Part shown: positions 1 to 4,696 of the stretch, piece after piece
Position numbering within the stretch: position 1 is the stretch's first letter
How the letters are laid out: each line of letters starts with the position of its first letter
From: Stenotrophomonas sp.
GTDB taxonomy: Bacteria > Pseudomonadota > Gammaproteobacteria > Xanthomonadales > Xanthomonadaceae
NCBI GenBank assembly: GCA_003510825.1
Contig: DOKO01000254.1
Location: 1-5,233 of the forward strand
Direction of reading: 5' to 3'
Length of the DNA: 5,233 nucleotides
Position numbers and translations under genes: made by a program
Notes under the pieces: generated by a model
What the model was told of the DNA's origin: nothing
The model's database searches: none
The model's input: only the letters and a program-made list of their open reading frames with translations

Positions 1-222
1 ATCGCTATCCTCACGGCAGCGGCTGCGGATCGCGAAGCCGCCATCCACCGCACCGTCCACTGTGGGCGCGGCCAGGCTGGCGTTGATGGCATCGGGCACG
101 CAGAAGAGACCATGCGCACCCTCGATGCGGTATCTCGTCGATCCGTCGCCACATCCAGCCAACGCGACCGCCGTGAAAAGTGCCGCCAGCGCAGTGGCCG
201 CCGTGGGACGCGCAATCGTCAT
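1..222 (-). CDS. Small lipoprotein, N-terminal part (cut by left edge)
   Basis: This is a secreted lipoprotein of unknown function; only the first 74 codons are inside the window. The N-terminus reads as a lipoprotein signal peptide: one basic residue (Arg5), an Ala/Leu/Val-rich core, and the lipobox LAGC at residues 21-24, so Cys24 is the predicted lipidated residue. Residues +2 and +3 are Gly and Asp; there is no Asp at +2, which would fit the outer membrane, although that rule comes from enterics. The mature part has two further cysteines (Cys41 and Cys69) that could form a disulfide. The ATG at 222 is chosen because the ATG at 227 runs into a stop two codons later. There is no clear Shine-Dalgarno sequence, and the start lies 6 bases after the stop of the upstream membrane protein gene, so translational coupling is likely. 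No specific family was recognised. Confidence 0.72.
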   Translation of the reverse strand, partial: MTIARPTAATALAALFTAVALAGCGDGSTRYRIEGAHGLFCVPDAINASLAAPTVDGAVDGGFAIRSRCREDSD

Positions 223-228
223 GGCATG

Positions 229-519
229 CTATGCGCGCACCAGCGCCATCCACCGGTAGCCGACATACACGGCACCGGCGGCAATGGGCAGCAGACTGAT
301 CCAGACCGGCAGCTTCAGCACGAAGAACATCACGACGCTGGCGACCAGTACCACGACCGAGACCGCGATCACCCAGCCGTTGAACACCACGACATCGGCC
401 GCGTCCTCATCCCAGCGGTTGGACGGCCGCCCCTTTACGGCGCGATGGCGGCGCAGCATCCAGACATCGATGAAGAAGTCCGCGATGCCTTCCAGCAGGC
501 CCCCGATGAAGCCAGACAT
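229..519 (-). CDS. Small membrane protein of unknown function
   Basis: The gene encodes 96 residues and I do not recognise the family. Residues 1-20 are hydrophobic with scattered Gly and Asp (MSGFIGGLLEGIADFF) and may form an interfacial or membrane helix. Residues 21-45 are charged (MLRRHRAVKGR, then WDEDAAD). Two strong membrane segments follow, at about 49-69 (Val-rich) and 73-91 (ISLLPIAAGAVYVGY), and the protein ends in a short tail, MALVRA. A TTG two codons upstream could serve as start, but AAGGA (rc of about 526-530) would directly abut it, whereas AAGGA is spaced 6 bases from the ATG at 519, so the ATG is preferred. The gene lies 36 bases after the MFS gene and 6 bases before the lipoprotein gene on the same strand, which suggests co-transcription. 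Nothing visible assigns a function. Confidence 0.78.
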   Translation of the reverse strand: MSGFIGGLLEGIADFFIDVWMLRRHRAVKGRPSNRWDEDAADVVVFNGWVIAVSVVVLVASVVMFFVLKLPVWISLLPIAAGAVYVGYRWMALVRA

Positions 520-555
520 GTTCAATCCTTGAGCGTCGGCGCGTGGTGCCGATCT

Positions 556-1767
556 TCAGCGTCGACTGCGCTGGCCGTCAAGCGTGACCGCGCGCTCTCG
601 GCGTTCCGCCACATACAGCAGCAGCGCCCCGCAGCCCATCAGTACCGCCGTGGCCACCAGCGCGCCCTGGTAGCTGCCAGTCGCCCTGGCCATGTACCCG
701 GCGATGACCGGACCGATGATCTGCGCCACGCCATAGCCGAGGGTGATGCGTGCCATGGCCTTGGAGGGATTGGATGGCACATGGCGGCCAACCAGCGCCA
801 GGGTGAGGCTGACGATGCCGACGAAGGTGGCGCCGAACAGCGCTGCCGACAACAGATTGATCGCCGTGCCGGACGACACCGCAGGCAGCAGCATGCCAAT
901 GCCCTGCAGGACATAGGCCAGCAGCAGCGCCCGGGTGGCACCGAAGCGACGGGCGATGCGGTCCCAGACAAAGGTGGAGGGCAGCGCGGCCACGCCGACA
1001 ACCACCCAGACCCAGCCGCCCCTGCCCTGCAGCACGGGCAGCTTCTCCAGGATGGCGACGATGAAGGTGGCACCGATGACGAAGCCGAAGCCCGCACAGA
1101 CGTAGGCCGCGTTGAGCAGGCGCATCCACGCGGCTGACGTGGCCGGTGGCGGTGCACCCTGCGCAGCCGCGGTGCTCGGCGCGGATGCCGGTGCGGGCAT
1201 CCACAGCCAGGCCGGCACGAAGAACAGCAGGCCGAGCACCCCCAAGGCGATCCACTGCCCCGACCAGGTCAGCGCAGGCAGGGTCAGCACCACCGCCGCA
1301 CCGGACACCACGATGCCCAACCCCATGCCAGTGAAGTGCAGGCCCAGATCCGGGCGCCGCCCGCGCTGCAGCAGCCAGTTCAGCACCAGGCCCGAGGCCA
1401 GCAGCAGCCCGGCCACGCTGGACAGCCCCGAGAGGAACCGCAGCACGCCCCAGGCCACGGGGTTGCGTGTCAGGCCCATGGCCACGGTACTGGCCACGGC
1501 CACCACCAGGCCGATGCGGTAGAGCGTGTACTTCCGGCGGAGATCGCCCGCCGACGCCGCCAGCAGCGTACCGGCCATGTAGCCGGCGTAGTTGATGGCA
1601 GCCAGCCAACCGGCGGCGACGTAGTCCAGGCCGGCCTGCGCCTTCATGATCGGCAGCATGGGCGTGTAGGCGAAACGGGCGAGGCCGACGGTCAGCACCA
1701 GCGCACAGATGCCGGCGAAGATGACGCGAAACGGCGTGGTGCTTCCATCAACAGCAGCTTGGTTCAT
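556..1767 (-). CDS. MFS transporter, YbfB/YjiJ family
   Basis: This is a secondary transporter of the inner membrane with 403 residues, the usual size for a 12-helix MFS protein. The start of the mature sequence, with LARFAYTPMLPIMKAQAGL at about 29-47 followed by GWLAAINYAGYMAGTLLAAS, is characteristic of the YbfB/YjiJ family, whose substrates are largely unknown. A motif A-like basic loop between helices 2 and 3 (GDLRRKY, 74-80) is visible. Helices 6 and 7 are separated by an Ala/Pro/Ser-rich loop at about 190-212. The C-terminal half carries a second basic loop (DRIARRFGATR, 269-279), and the C-terminal tail is hydrophilic and Arg-rich. The reading frame stays open for 92 codons upstream of 1767, but that part is Arg/Ala-rich, has no membrane character and crosses the divergent promoter region into yeiH. 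MNQAAVDG is therefore taken as the start, although no good Shine-Dalgarno precedes it. It heads the minus-strand group and is divergent from yeiH. The substrate cannot be read from the sequence. Confidence 0.9.
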   Translation of the reverse strand: MNQAAVDGSTTPFRVIFAGICALVLTVGLARFAYTPMLPIMKAQAGLDYVAAGWLAAINYAGYMAGTLLAASAGDLRRKYTLYRIGLVVAVASTVAMGLTRNPVAWGVLRFLSGLSSVAGLLLASGLVLNWLLQRGRRPDLGLHFTGMGLGIVVSGAAVVLTLPALTWSGQWIALGVLGLLFFVPAWLWMPAPASAPSTAAAQGAPPPATSAAWMRLLNAAYVCAGFGFVIGATFIVAILEKLPVLQGRGGWVWVVVGVAALPSTFVWDRIARRFGATRALLLAYVLQGIGMLLPAVSSGTAINLLSAALFGATFVGIVSLTLALVGRHVPSNPSKAMARITLGYGVAQIIGPVIAGYMARATGSYQGALVATAVLMGCGALLLYVAERRERAVTLDGQRSRR

Positions 1768-1839
1768 CGCATCGTGTGCCGTGTTCGCCGGATCCGGGGC
1801 GTTTCCGATGGTACAGCGCCGGGCCGCAACCGTTGCCAT

Positions 1840-1882
1840 GCCATTTCGATATGGAATGGCTGCATTATTTGTATTGGATGCA
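1840..1882. promoter_or_regulatory. Candidate LysR-type operator pair in the divergent intergenic region
   Basis: Two imperfectly conserved dyads lie in an AT-richer patch of the 164-base region (1768-1931) between the MFS gene and yeiH. The first is GCCATT (1840-1845), 9 bases, then AATGGC (1855-1860); it contains ATT-N9-AAT, which is the T-N11-A form bound by LysR proteins. The second is TGCAT (1861-1865), 12 bases, then ATGCA (1878-1882), with T1866 and A1878 again giving T-N11-A. Their centres are about 21 bases apart, roughly two helical turns, as expected for the recognition and activation sites of a LysR regulator. A plausible ligand is the LysR protein encoded after yeiH. I could not assign a convincing -35/-10 pair on either strand. 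The best hexamers are TTGCCA (1833-1838) and CATTAT (1863-1868), with an unsuitable spacing. Confidence 0.4.
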
Positions 1883-1931
1883 TGGCTCGCGGGCGACCAC
1901 ACTGGCCATCCCATCCCACGCAGCTGCTGAA

Positions 1932-2966
1932 ATGAACCGCCCGCTCTCCCCTGCCCCGTCCTGGATCCAGCACCATTACGCCGGCCTGCTGCTGACGGCC
2001 GCCGTCGCCGCCGTCGCACTCGTGCTGGGGCATTGGCTGCCACTGGTCGGTGGTCCGGTGTTCGGCATCGTGCTCGGCATCGTGCTGAAGAACCTGCTCG
2101 CGCCGGGCAGCCGCTTCGATGCCGGCATCCGCTTCGGCGGCAAGCAGGTGCTGCAGTGGTCGATCATCGCGCTGGGCTTCGGGCTCAGCCTGGGTGAGGT
2201 GCTGAAGACCGGCATGTCATCACTGTCGGTGACCCTGGTGACGATGTCGGTGGCTTTTCTCAGTGCCTGGCTGCTCGGCCGCTGGCTGCACGTGGATGGC
2301 AAGATGACCGTGCTGATCGGCGTGGGTACGGCGATCTGCGGTGGCTCGGCGATTGCGGCGGTCACGCCCATCCTCAAGCCAGACGATCACGAAACGGCGT
2401 TCTCGATCTCCACCATCTTCCTGTTCAACCTGGTGGCGGTGCTGCTGTTCCCGCTGCTCGGCCACCTGATGCACATGAGTGACCTGGGCTTCGGCCTGTG
2501 GGCGGGCACGGCCATCAATGACACCTCGTCGGTGGTGGCCGCCGGCTACGCCTACAGTGACCTGGCAGGCGGCTACGCGACCATCGTCAAGCTGACCCGC
2601 TCGACCCTGATCATTCCGGTCTGCCTGGTGCTGACCGTGGTGATGGCGGCGCTGGCGAAGCGGCGCAGCAACACCGCAGGCGATGCGGGTGGCTTCAATC
2701 TCGGCGCGATCTTCCCGTGGTTCATCCTGTGGTTCCTGGTGGCATCGGGCCTGCGCACGGCCGGCTGGGTGCCGGACGCCGCGCTGCCGACGCTGCACAC
2801 GCTGGCCGAGGTGCTGATCGTATTCGCGCTGTCCGCCATCGGCCTTTCCGCCAACCTGCGGCGCATGGCCGCCACTGGCGTCCGTCCCATCCTGCTGGGC
2901 CTGGGCGTATGGGTGGCCGTGGCGACCAGCAGCCTCATGGTGCAGTACTTTATCGGGCAGCTCTGA
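1932..2966 (+). CDS. yeiH: YeiH family putative sulfate/sulfite exporter
   Basis: This is an integral inner-membrane protein of 344 residues, close to the size of E. coli YeiH, in the family long known as UPF0324 (Cons_hypoth698). Family members are called putative sulfate exporters; in enterics yeiH belongs to the YeiE regulon connected with sulfite stress. Signature stretches are present: GPVFGIVLGIVLKNLL (41-56), KQVLQWSIIALGFGLSL (71-87), the glycine-rich GVGTAICGGSAIAAVTP (130-146), AGTAINDTSSVVAAGYAYS (191-209) and KLTRSTLIIPVCL (220-232). About ten hydrophobic segments span the chain. The frame is open upstream to 1776, but residues before MNRPLSP do not resemble the family and would occupy the promoter region, so ATG 1932 is chosen. 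No strong Shine-Dalgarno is visible. The LysR gene follows 15 bases after the stop, which implies an operon. The transported species (sulfite, sulfate or another anion) is inferred from family knowledge only. Confidence 0.9.
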   Translation: MNRPLSPAPSWIQHHYAGLLLTAAVAAVALVLGHWLPLVGGPVFGIVLGIVLKNLLAPGSRFDAGIRFGGKQVLQWSIIALGFGLSLGEVLKTGMSSLSVTLVTMSVAFLSAWLLGRWLHVDGKMTVLIGVGTAICGGSAIAAVTPILKPDDHETAFSISTIFLFNLVAVLLFPLLGHLMHMSDLGFGLWAGTAINDTSSVVAAGYAYSDLAGGYATIVKLTRSTLIIPVCLVLTVVMAALAKRRSNTAGDAGGFNLGAIFPWFILWFLVASGLRTAGWVPDAALPTLHTLAEVLIVFALSAIGLSANLRRMAATGVRPILLGLGVWVAVATSSLMVQYFIGQL

Positions 2967-2981
2967 CCGAAACCCACGCGC

Positions 2982-3860
2982 ATGAACCTCCATCACCTGG
3001 CCATCTTCCACGCCATCGCCGAGACCGGCAGCATCTCCGCCGCTGCGATCCGTGTGCGTGTGTCCCAACCGGCGTTGTCGAGGGAGTTGAAGGATTTCGA
3101 GGGGCGTCTGGGAGTGATGCTGTTCGAGCGGCTGCCGCGCGGCATGCGGCTGACCGAACCGGGCAAGGTGCTGCACACCTACTCGGCCCGGCTGTTCGCA
3201 GTGGCCGACAGTGCACAGGCGGCGATGCGCGATTTCGCCGATGCAAGCGCCGGGCAGCTGTCGATGGGCGCCAGCAACACCATCGGCACCTATGTGCTGC
3301 CGCGCTTCGTCGCCCAGTTCCGCACGTTGTTCCCGCAGGTGGGTATTTCCCTGTTCGTCGGCAACACCGGGCAGGTCGCGCAGGGCGTGGCCGACCTGCG
3401 CTTCACCTTGGGCTTCGTGGAGGGGCCGGTGCGGGTCGAAGGCGTGGTCGCCGAGGAATTCAGCCGCGATGAGCTGATTCCCGTGGTGGGTGCGCAGCAT
3501 CCGTTGGCCGGTCGCAGGCGCGCGAATCCGTCCGACATCAACGGGCTGCCGCTGCTGATGCGTGAGCCCGGCTCGGGCACCCGCGAGCTGATTGCCGAGC
3601 TGCTGCAGCAGCTGGACGTGCAGACCGGCAGCATCGTGGAGTTCGGCAATACCGAGGCGCTGAAACAGGCCGCGATCCATGGCGGCGGCATTGCCTGGCT
3701 GCCCAGCATCAGCGTGGTGCGTGACCTGCAGGACGGCAGCCTGGTCCGGCTTCCGGTGCGGGCGCTGGGGTTGCAACGGCCGCTCAGCATCCTGCGCCGC
3801 GAGGGGGCCTACCAGGTGCCGGCGGTCGAGGCCTTCCTGCAGCGGGTGCGCAAAGGCTGA
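2982..3860 (+). CDS. LysR-family transcriptional regulator, YeiE/CysL-like
   Basis: The protein has 292 residues, normal for a LysR activator. The winged helix-turn-helix spans residues 1-60: FHAIAETGSISAAAIRVRV leads into VSQPALSRELKDFE (27-40), then LFERLPRGMRLTEPG. A linker helix runs to about 88. The effector domain begins with GQLSMGASNTIGTYVLPRF (91-109), followed by VGNT (126-129) and LGFVEGP (143-149). These stretches are typical of the YeiE/CysL branch, whose studied members respond to sulfite or control sulfite reduction. The second subdomain includes PLLMREPGSGTRE (190-202) and GGGIAWLP (234-241). It is co-directional with yeiH, 15 bases downstream and without a clear Shine-Dalgarno, so it is probably translated from the yeiH transcript and could autoregulate through the dyads at 1840-1882. 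In E. coli the equivalent regulator lies divergent to yeiH, so this order is a rearrangement of a familiar pair. The ligand is inferred from family and context. Confidence 0.9.
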   Translation: MNLHHLAIFHAIAETGSISAAAIRVRVSQPALSRELKDFEGRLGVMLFERLPRGMRLTEPGKVLHTYSARLFAVADSAQAAMRDFADASAGQLSMGASNTIGTYVLPRFVAQFRTLFPQVGISLFVGNTGQVAQGVADLRFTLGFVEGPVRVEGVVAEEFSRDELIPVVGAQHPLAGRRRANPSDINGLPLLMREPGSGTRELIAELLQQLDVQTGSIVEFGNTEALKQAAIHGGGIAWLPSISVVRDLQDGSLVRLPVRALGLQRPLSILRREGAYQVPAVEAFLQRVRKG

Positions 3861-3862
3861 TC

Positions 3863-3921
3863 TGTAGAACCGAGCCCATGCTCGGCTGCAGGTCCTGAGT
3901 CGAGCATGGCTCGACTCTACA
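3863..3921. repeat. SMAG-type REP palindrome, inverted dimer
   Basis: Two short stem-loops are arranged head-out with identical ends, TGTAG at 3863-3867 and CTACA at 3917-3921. The first hairpin pairs CCGAGC (3870-3875) with GCTCGG (3880-3885) around CCAT. The second pairs GAGTCGAGC (3897-3905) with GCTCGACTC (3909-3917) around ATG. The two halves are near reverse complements of each other, so the whole could also fold into one long arm. The GTAG head and the GAGC-CATG-GCTC core match the SMAG family of REP elements known from Stenotrophomonas maltophilia genomes. It begins 3 bases after the lysR stop and lies before the tetR promoter. Elements in this position may stabilise upstream mRNA or act as a transcription barrier, but there is no T-tract after either stem. 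Confidence 0.85.
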
Positions 3922-3929
3922 AAAGCTGG

Positions 3930-3947
3930 TCAAGCGCACGCGCTTGA
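3930..3947. repeat. Perfect 8-bp inverted repeat overlapping the tetR -35 box
   Basis: TCAAGCGC (3930-3937) and GCGCTTGA (3940-3947) are exact reverse complements separated by only two bases (AC). The right arm supplies TTGA, the first four bases of the proposed -35 hexamer TTGAGG (3944-3949) of the tetR promoter. It could be an additional protein-binding site or simply a remnant of a neighbouring repeat. It is unrelated in sequence to the TAGAC operator and to the SMAG palindrome. No T-run follows, so it is not a standard terminator. Confidence 0.5.
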
Positions 3948-3972
3948 GGCGGCACTAGACGACCGGTCTAAT
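3944..3972 (+). promoter_or_regulatory. Sigma-70-type promoter of the tetR gene
   Basis: TTGAGG (3944-3949, four of six matches to TTGACA) and TCTAAT (3967-3972, five of six to TATAAT) are separated by exactly 17 bases. Transcription would start at about 3978-3981, only 11-14 bases before the ATG. The TAGAC operator fills the spacer and covers most of the -10 box, so repressor binding would directly exclude RNA polymerase. The assignment rests on hexamer match, spacing and operator position and has not been tested. Confidence 0.65.
3955..3970. promoter_or_regulatory. TetR/NemR-type operator, copy 1 (autoregulatory)
   Basis: CTAGACGACCGGTCTA contains TAGAC (3956-3960) and GTCTA (3966-3970) as inverted arms around GACCG; the inner CCGG is also self-complementary. 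The same 16 bases recur without any change at 4651-4666 before the next gene. The TAGAC/GTCTA arms resemble the operator bound by E. coli NemR. The site overlaps the -10 box of the tetR promoter, which implies negative autoregulation by the TetR protein encoded 22 bases downstream. Confidence 0.75.
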
Positions 3973-3991
3973 CGGGAGTATTGTCGTTCCC

Positions 3992-4597
3992 ATGAACCCC
4001 GCTCCCGACATTGCAGGCACCGACGTCCGCCAGAAAATCCTGGCCAGCGGCCGCCGCACCATGGGCGGCAAGGGCTTCTCGGCGGTCGGCCTGAACGAGG
4101 TGCTGACCGCCGCGGGCGTGCCGAAGGGCTCGTTCTACCACTACTTCGGCTCCAAGGAGGCCTTCGGCGAAGCCCTGCTGCAGGACTACTTCGACGAGTA
4201 CCTGGCGGAGATGGACCAGATCTTCGGCAGCGCCGGCCAGAACAAGGCCGAGCAGCTGGAGCGCTACTTTGCCGCCTGGATGGAGAGCCAATCCTTCGAG
4301 GACTGCCAGGGCAAGTGCCTGGCGGTGAAGCTGGGCGCCGAAGTGGCTGACCTCTCGCCGGCCATGCGTGCGGCCCTGCGCAGTGGCACGGCCGGCATCA
4401 TCGAGCGCCTGACCCGGGCGATCGAAGGTGGCCAGGCCGACGGCTCTCTGGCCAGCAACGGTGATGCAGCCGCGCTTGCACAAAGCCTCTACGAGCTCTG
4501 GCTGGGCGCCAGCATCATGGTCAAGATCGTGCGCGGCCCGCAGCCCTTCGAGAACGCGCGGCTCACCACCCGACAGATCCTGCATCCCTCACGCTGA
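3992..4597 (+). CDS. TetR-family repressor, NemR-like electrophile sensor
   Basis: This is a DNA-binding repressor of 201 residues, the usual TetR length. The N-terminal domain has the helix-turn-helix GLNEVLTAAGVPKGSFYHYF (33-52) followed by SKEAFGEALL (54-63); PKGSFYHYF is the recognition region. The ligand domain is helical and closely resembles NemR from memory: CLAVKLGAEVADLSPAMRAAL (109-129), then LYELWLGASIMVKI (167-180). Cys109 aligns with NemR Cys106 and Lys178 with NemR Lys175, the pair that forms the reversible Cys-Lys switch on hypochlorite in E. coli; Cys105 is the only other cysteine. NemR relieves repression on exposure to quinones, methylglyoxal or reactive chlorine. GGGAG at 3974-3978 lies 13 bases before the ATG, too far for an ordinary ribosome site and probably upstream of the transcript. 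The operator overlapping its promoter implies autorepression. Family is certain; the NemR subtype and ligand are inferred. Confidence 0.93.
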   Translation: MNPAPDIAGTDVRQKILASGRRTMGGKGFSAVGLNEVLTAAGVPKGSFYHYFGSKEAFGEALLQDYFDEYLAEMDQIFGSAGQNKAEQLERYFAAWMESQSFEDCQGKCLAVKLGAEVADLSPAMRAALRSGTAGIIERLTRAIEGGQADGSLASNGDAAALAQSLYELWLGASIMVKIVRGPQPFENARLTTRQILHPSR

Positions 4598-4604
4598 GTG
4601 AGGG
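4586..4604 (+). other. Hairpin enclosing the tetR stop codon
   Basis: CCCTCAC (4586-4592) pairs perfectly with GTGAGGG (4598-4604) around the loop GCTGA, which contains the TGA stop. No T-run follows, so it is not itself a standard terminator. It lies 11 bases before the terminator stem and could contribute to mRNA 3' end stability. A chance origin is possible. Confidence 0.45.
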
Positions 4605-4615
4605 GTGCGTACGAC

Positions 4616-4639
4616 ACACTCCTCGCGGAGTGTTTTTTT
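4616..4639 (+). terminator. Intrinsic (rho-independent) terminator after tetR
   Basis: The stem ACACTCC (4616-4622) pairs with GGAGTGT (4627-4633) around TCGC. Its last T begins an uninterrupted run of seven T residues (4633-4639). Both parts of a classical intrinsic terminator are present. It closes the tetR transcript 18 bases after the stop and separates it from the DJ-1/PfpI gene, which therefore needs its own promoter. Confidence 0.85.
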
Positions 4640-4650
4640 ACGACCGAGCC

Positions 4651-4666
4651 CTAGACGACCGGTCTA
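4651..4666. promoter_or_regulatory. TetR/NemR-type operator, copy 2, before the DJ-1/PfpI gene
   Basis: The 16 bases are identical to the operator at 3955-3970, including the flanking C. By analogy with the first copy the right arm overlaps a -10 box, TCTACT (4663-4668). The matching -35 is poor: TTTACG (4637-4642) lies 20 bases upstream, at the tail of the terminator T-run, and the hexamer at the ideal 17 bases is ACGACC. The promoter is therefore predicted to be weaker than that of tetR, or to use unusual spacing. The exact repeat makes control of this gene by the neighbouring TetR protein very likely. Confidence 0.75.
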
Positions 4667-4684
4667 CTGCCTCATCCTTCCAAC

Positions 4685-4689
4685 AGGAG
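4685..4689 (+). promoter_or_regulatory. Ribosome binding site of the DJ-1/PfpI gene
   Basis: AGGAG sits 7 bases before the ATG at 4697, a near-ideal Shine-Dalgarno sequence and spacing. It fixes the start codon. It is the clearest ribosome site on the plus strand; yeiH, lysR and tetR have none that is well placed. Confidence 0.85.
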
Positions 4690-4696
4690 CACCACC

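Noticed and set aside
536..552. TCGGC/GCCGA inverted repeat between the MFS gene and the 96-residue protein gene as a terminator
   Set aside because: The stem is only 5 bp with a 7-base loop and has no T-run on the transcribed strand. It does not support splitting the operon.
112..1137. 341-codon open frame on the plus strand opposite the MFS gene and the small membrane protein gene
   Set aside because: It has the same low-information His/Gln/Arg/Gly composition and spans the intergenic gap of two well-supported minus-strand genes.
578..1609. Second long minus-strand frame inside the MFS gene
   Set aside because: It is an out-of-frame reading of the transporter, rich in Arg, Gly and His, with no membrane helices and no start context.
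1776..1931. 52-codon upstream extension of yeiH
   Set aside because: The extra residues do not resemble YeiH and would cover the putative operator dyads. Starting at 1932 gives the normal family length.
1768..2043. 92-codon upstream extension of the MFS gene
   Set aside because: The extension is Arg/Ala/Gly-rich, does not look like the family N-terminus and would overlap the divergent yeiH coding region and its promoter.
2220..3776. 518-codon open frame on the minus strand opposite yeiH and lysR
   Set aside because: Its product is dominated by His, Gln, Arg, Gly and Asp with no domain or membrane pattern, which is typical of an antisense frame in high-GC DNA. Both opposite-strand genes have clear family motifs over the same bases.
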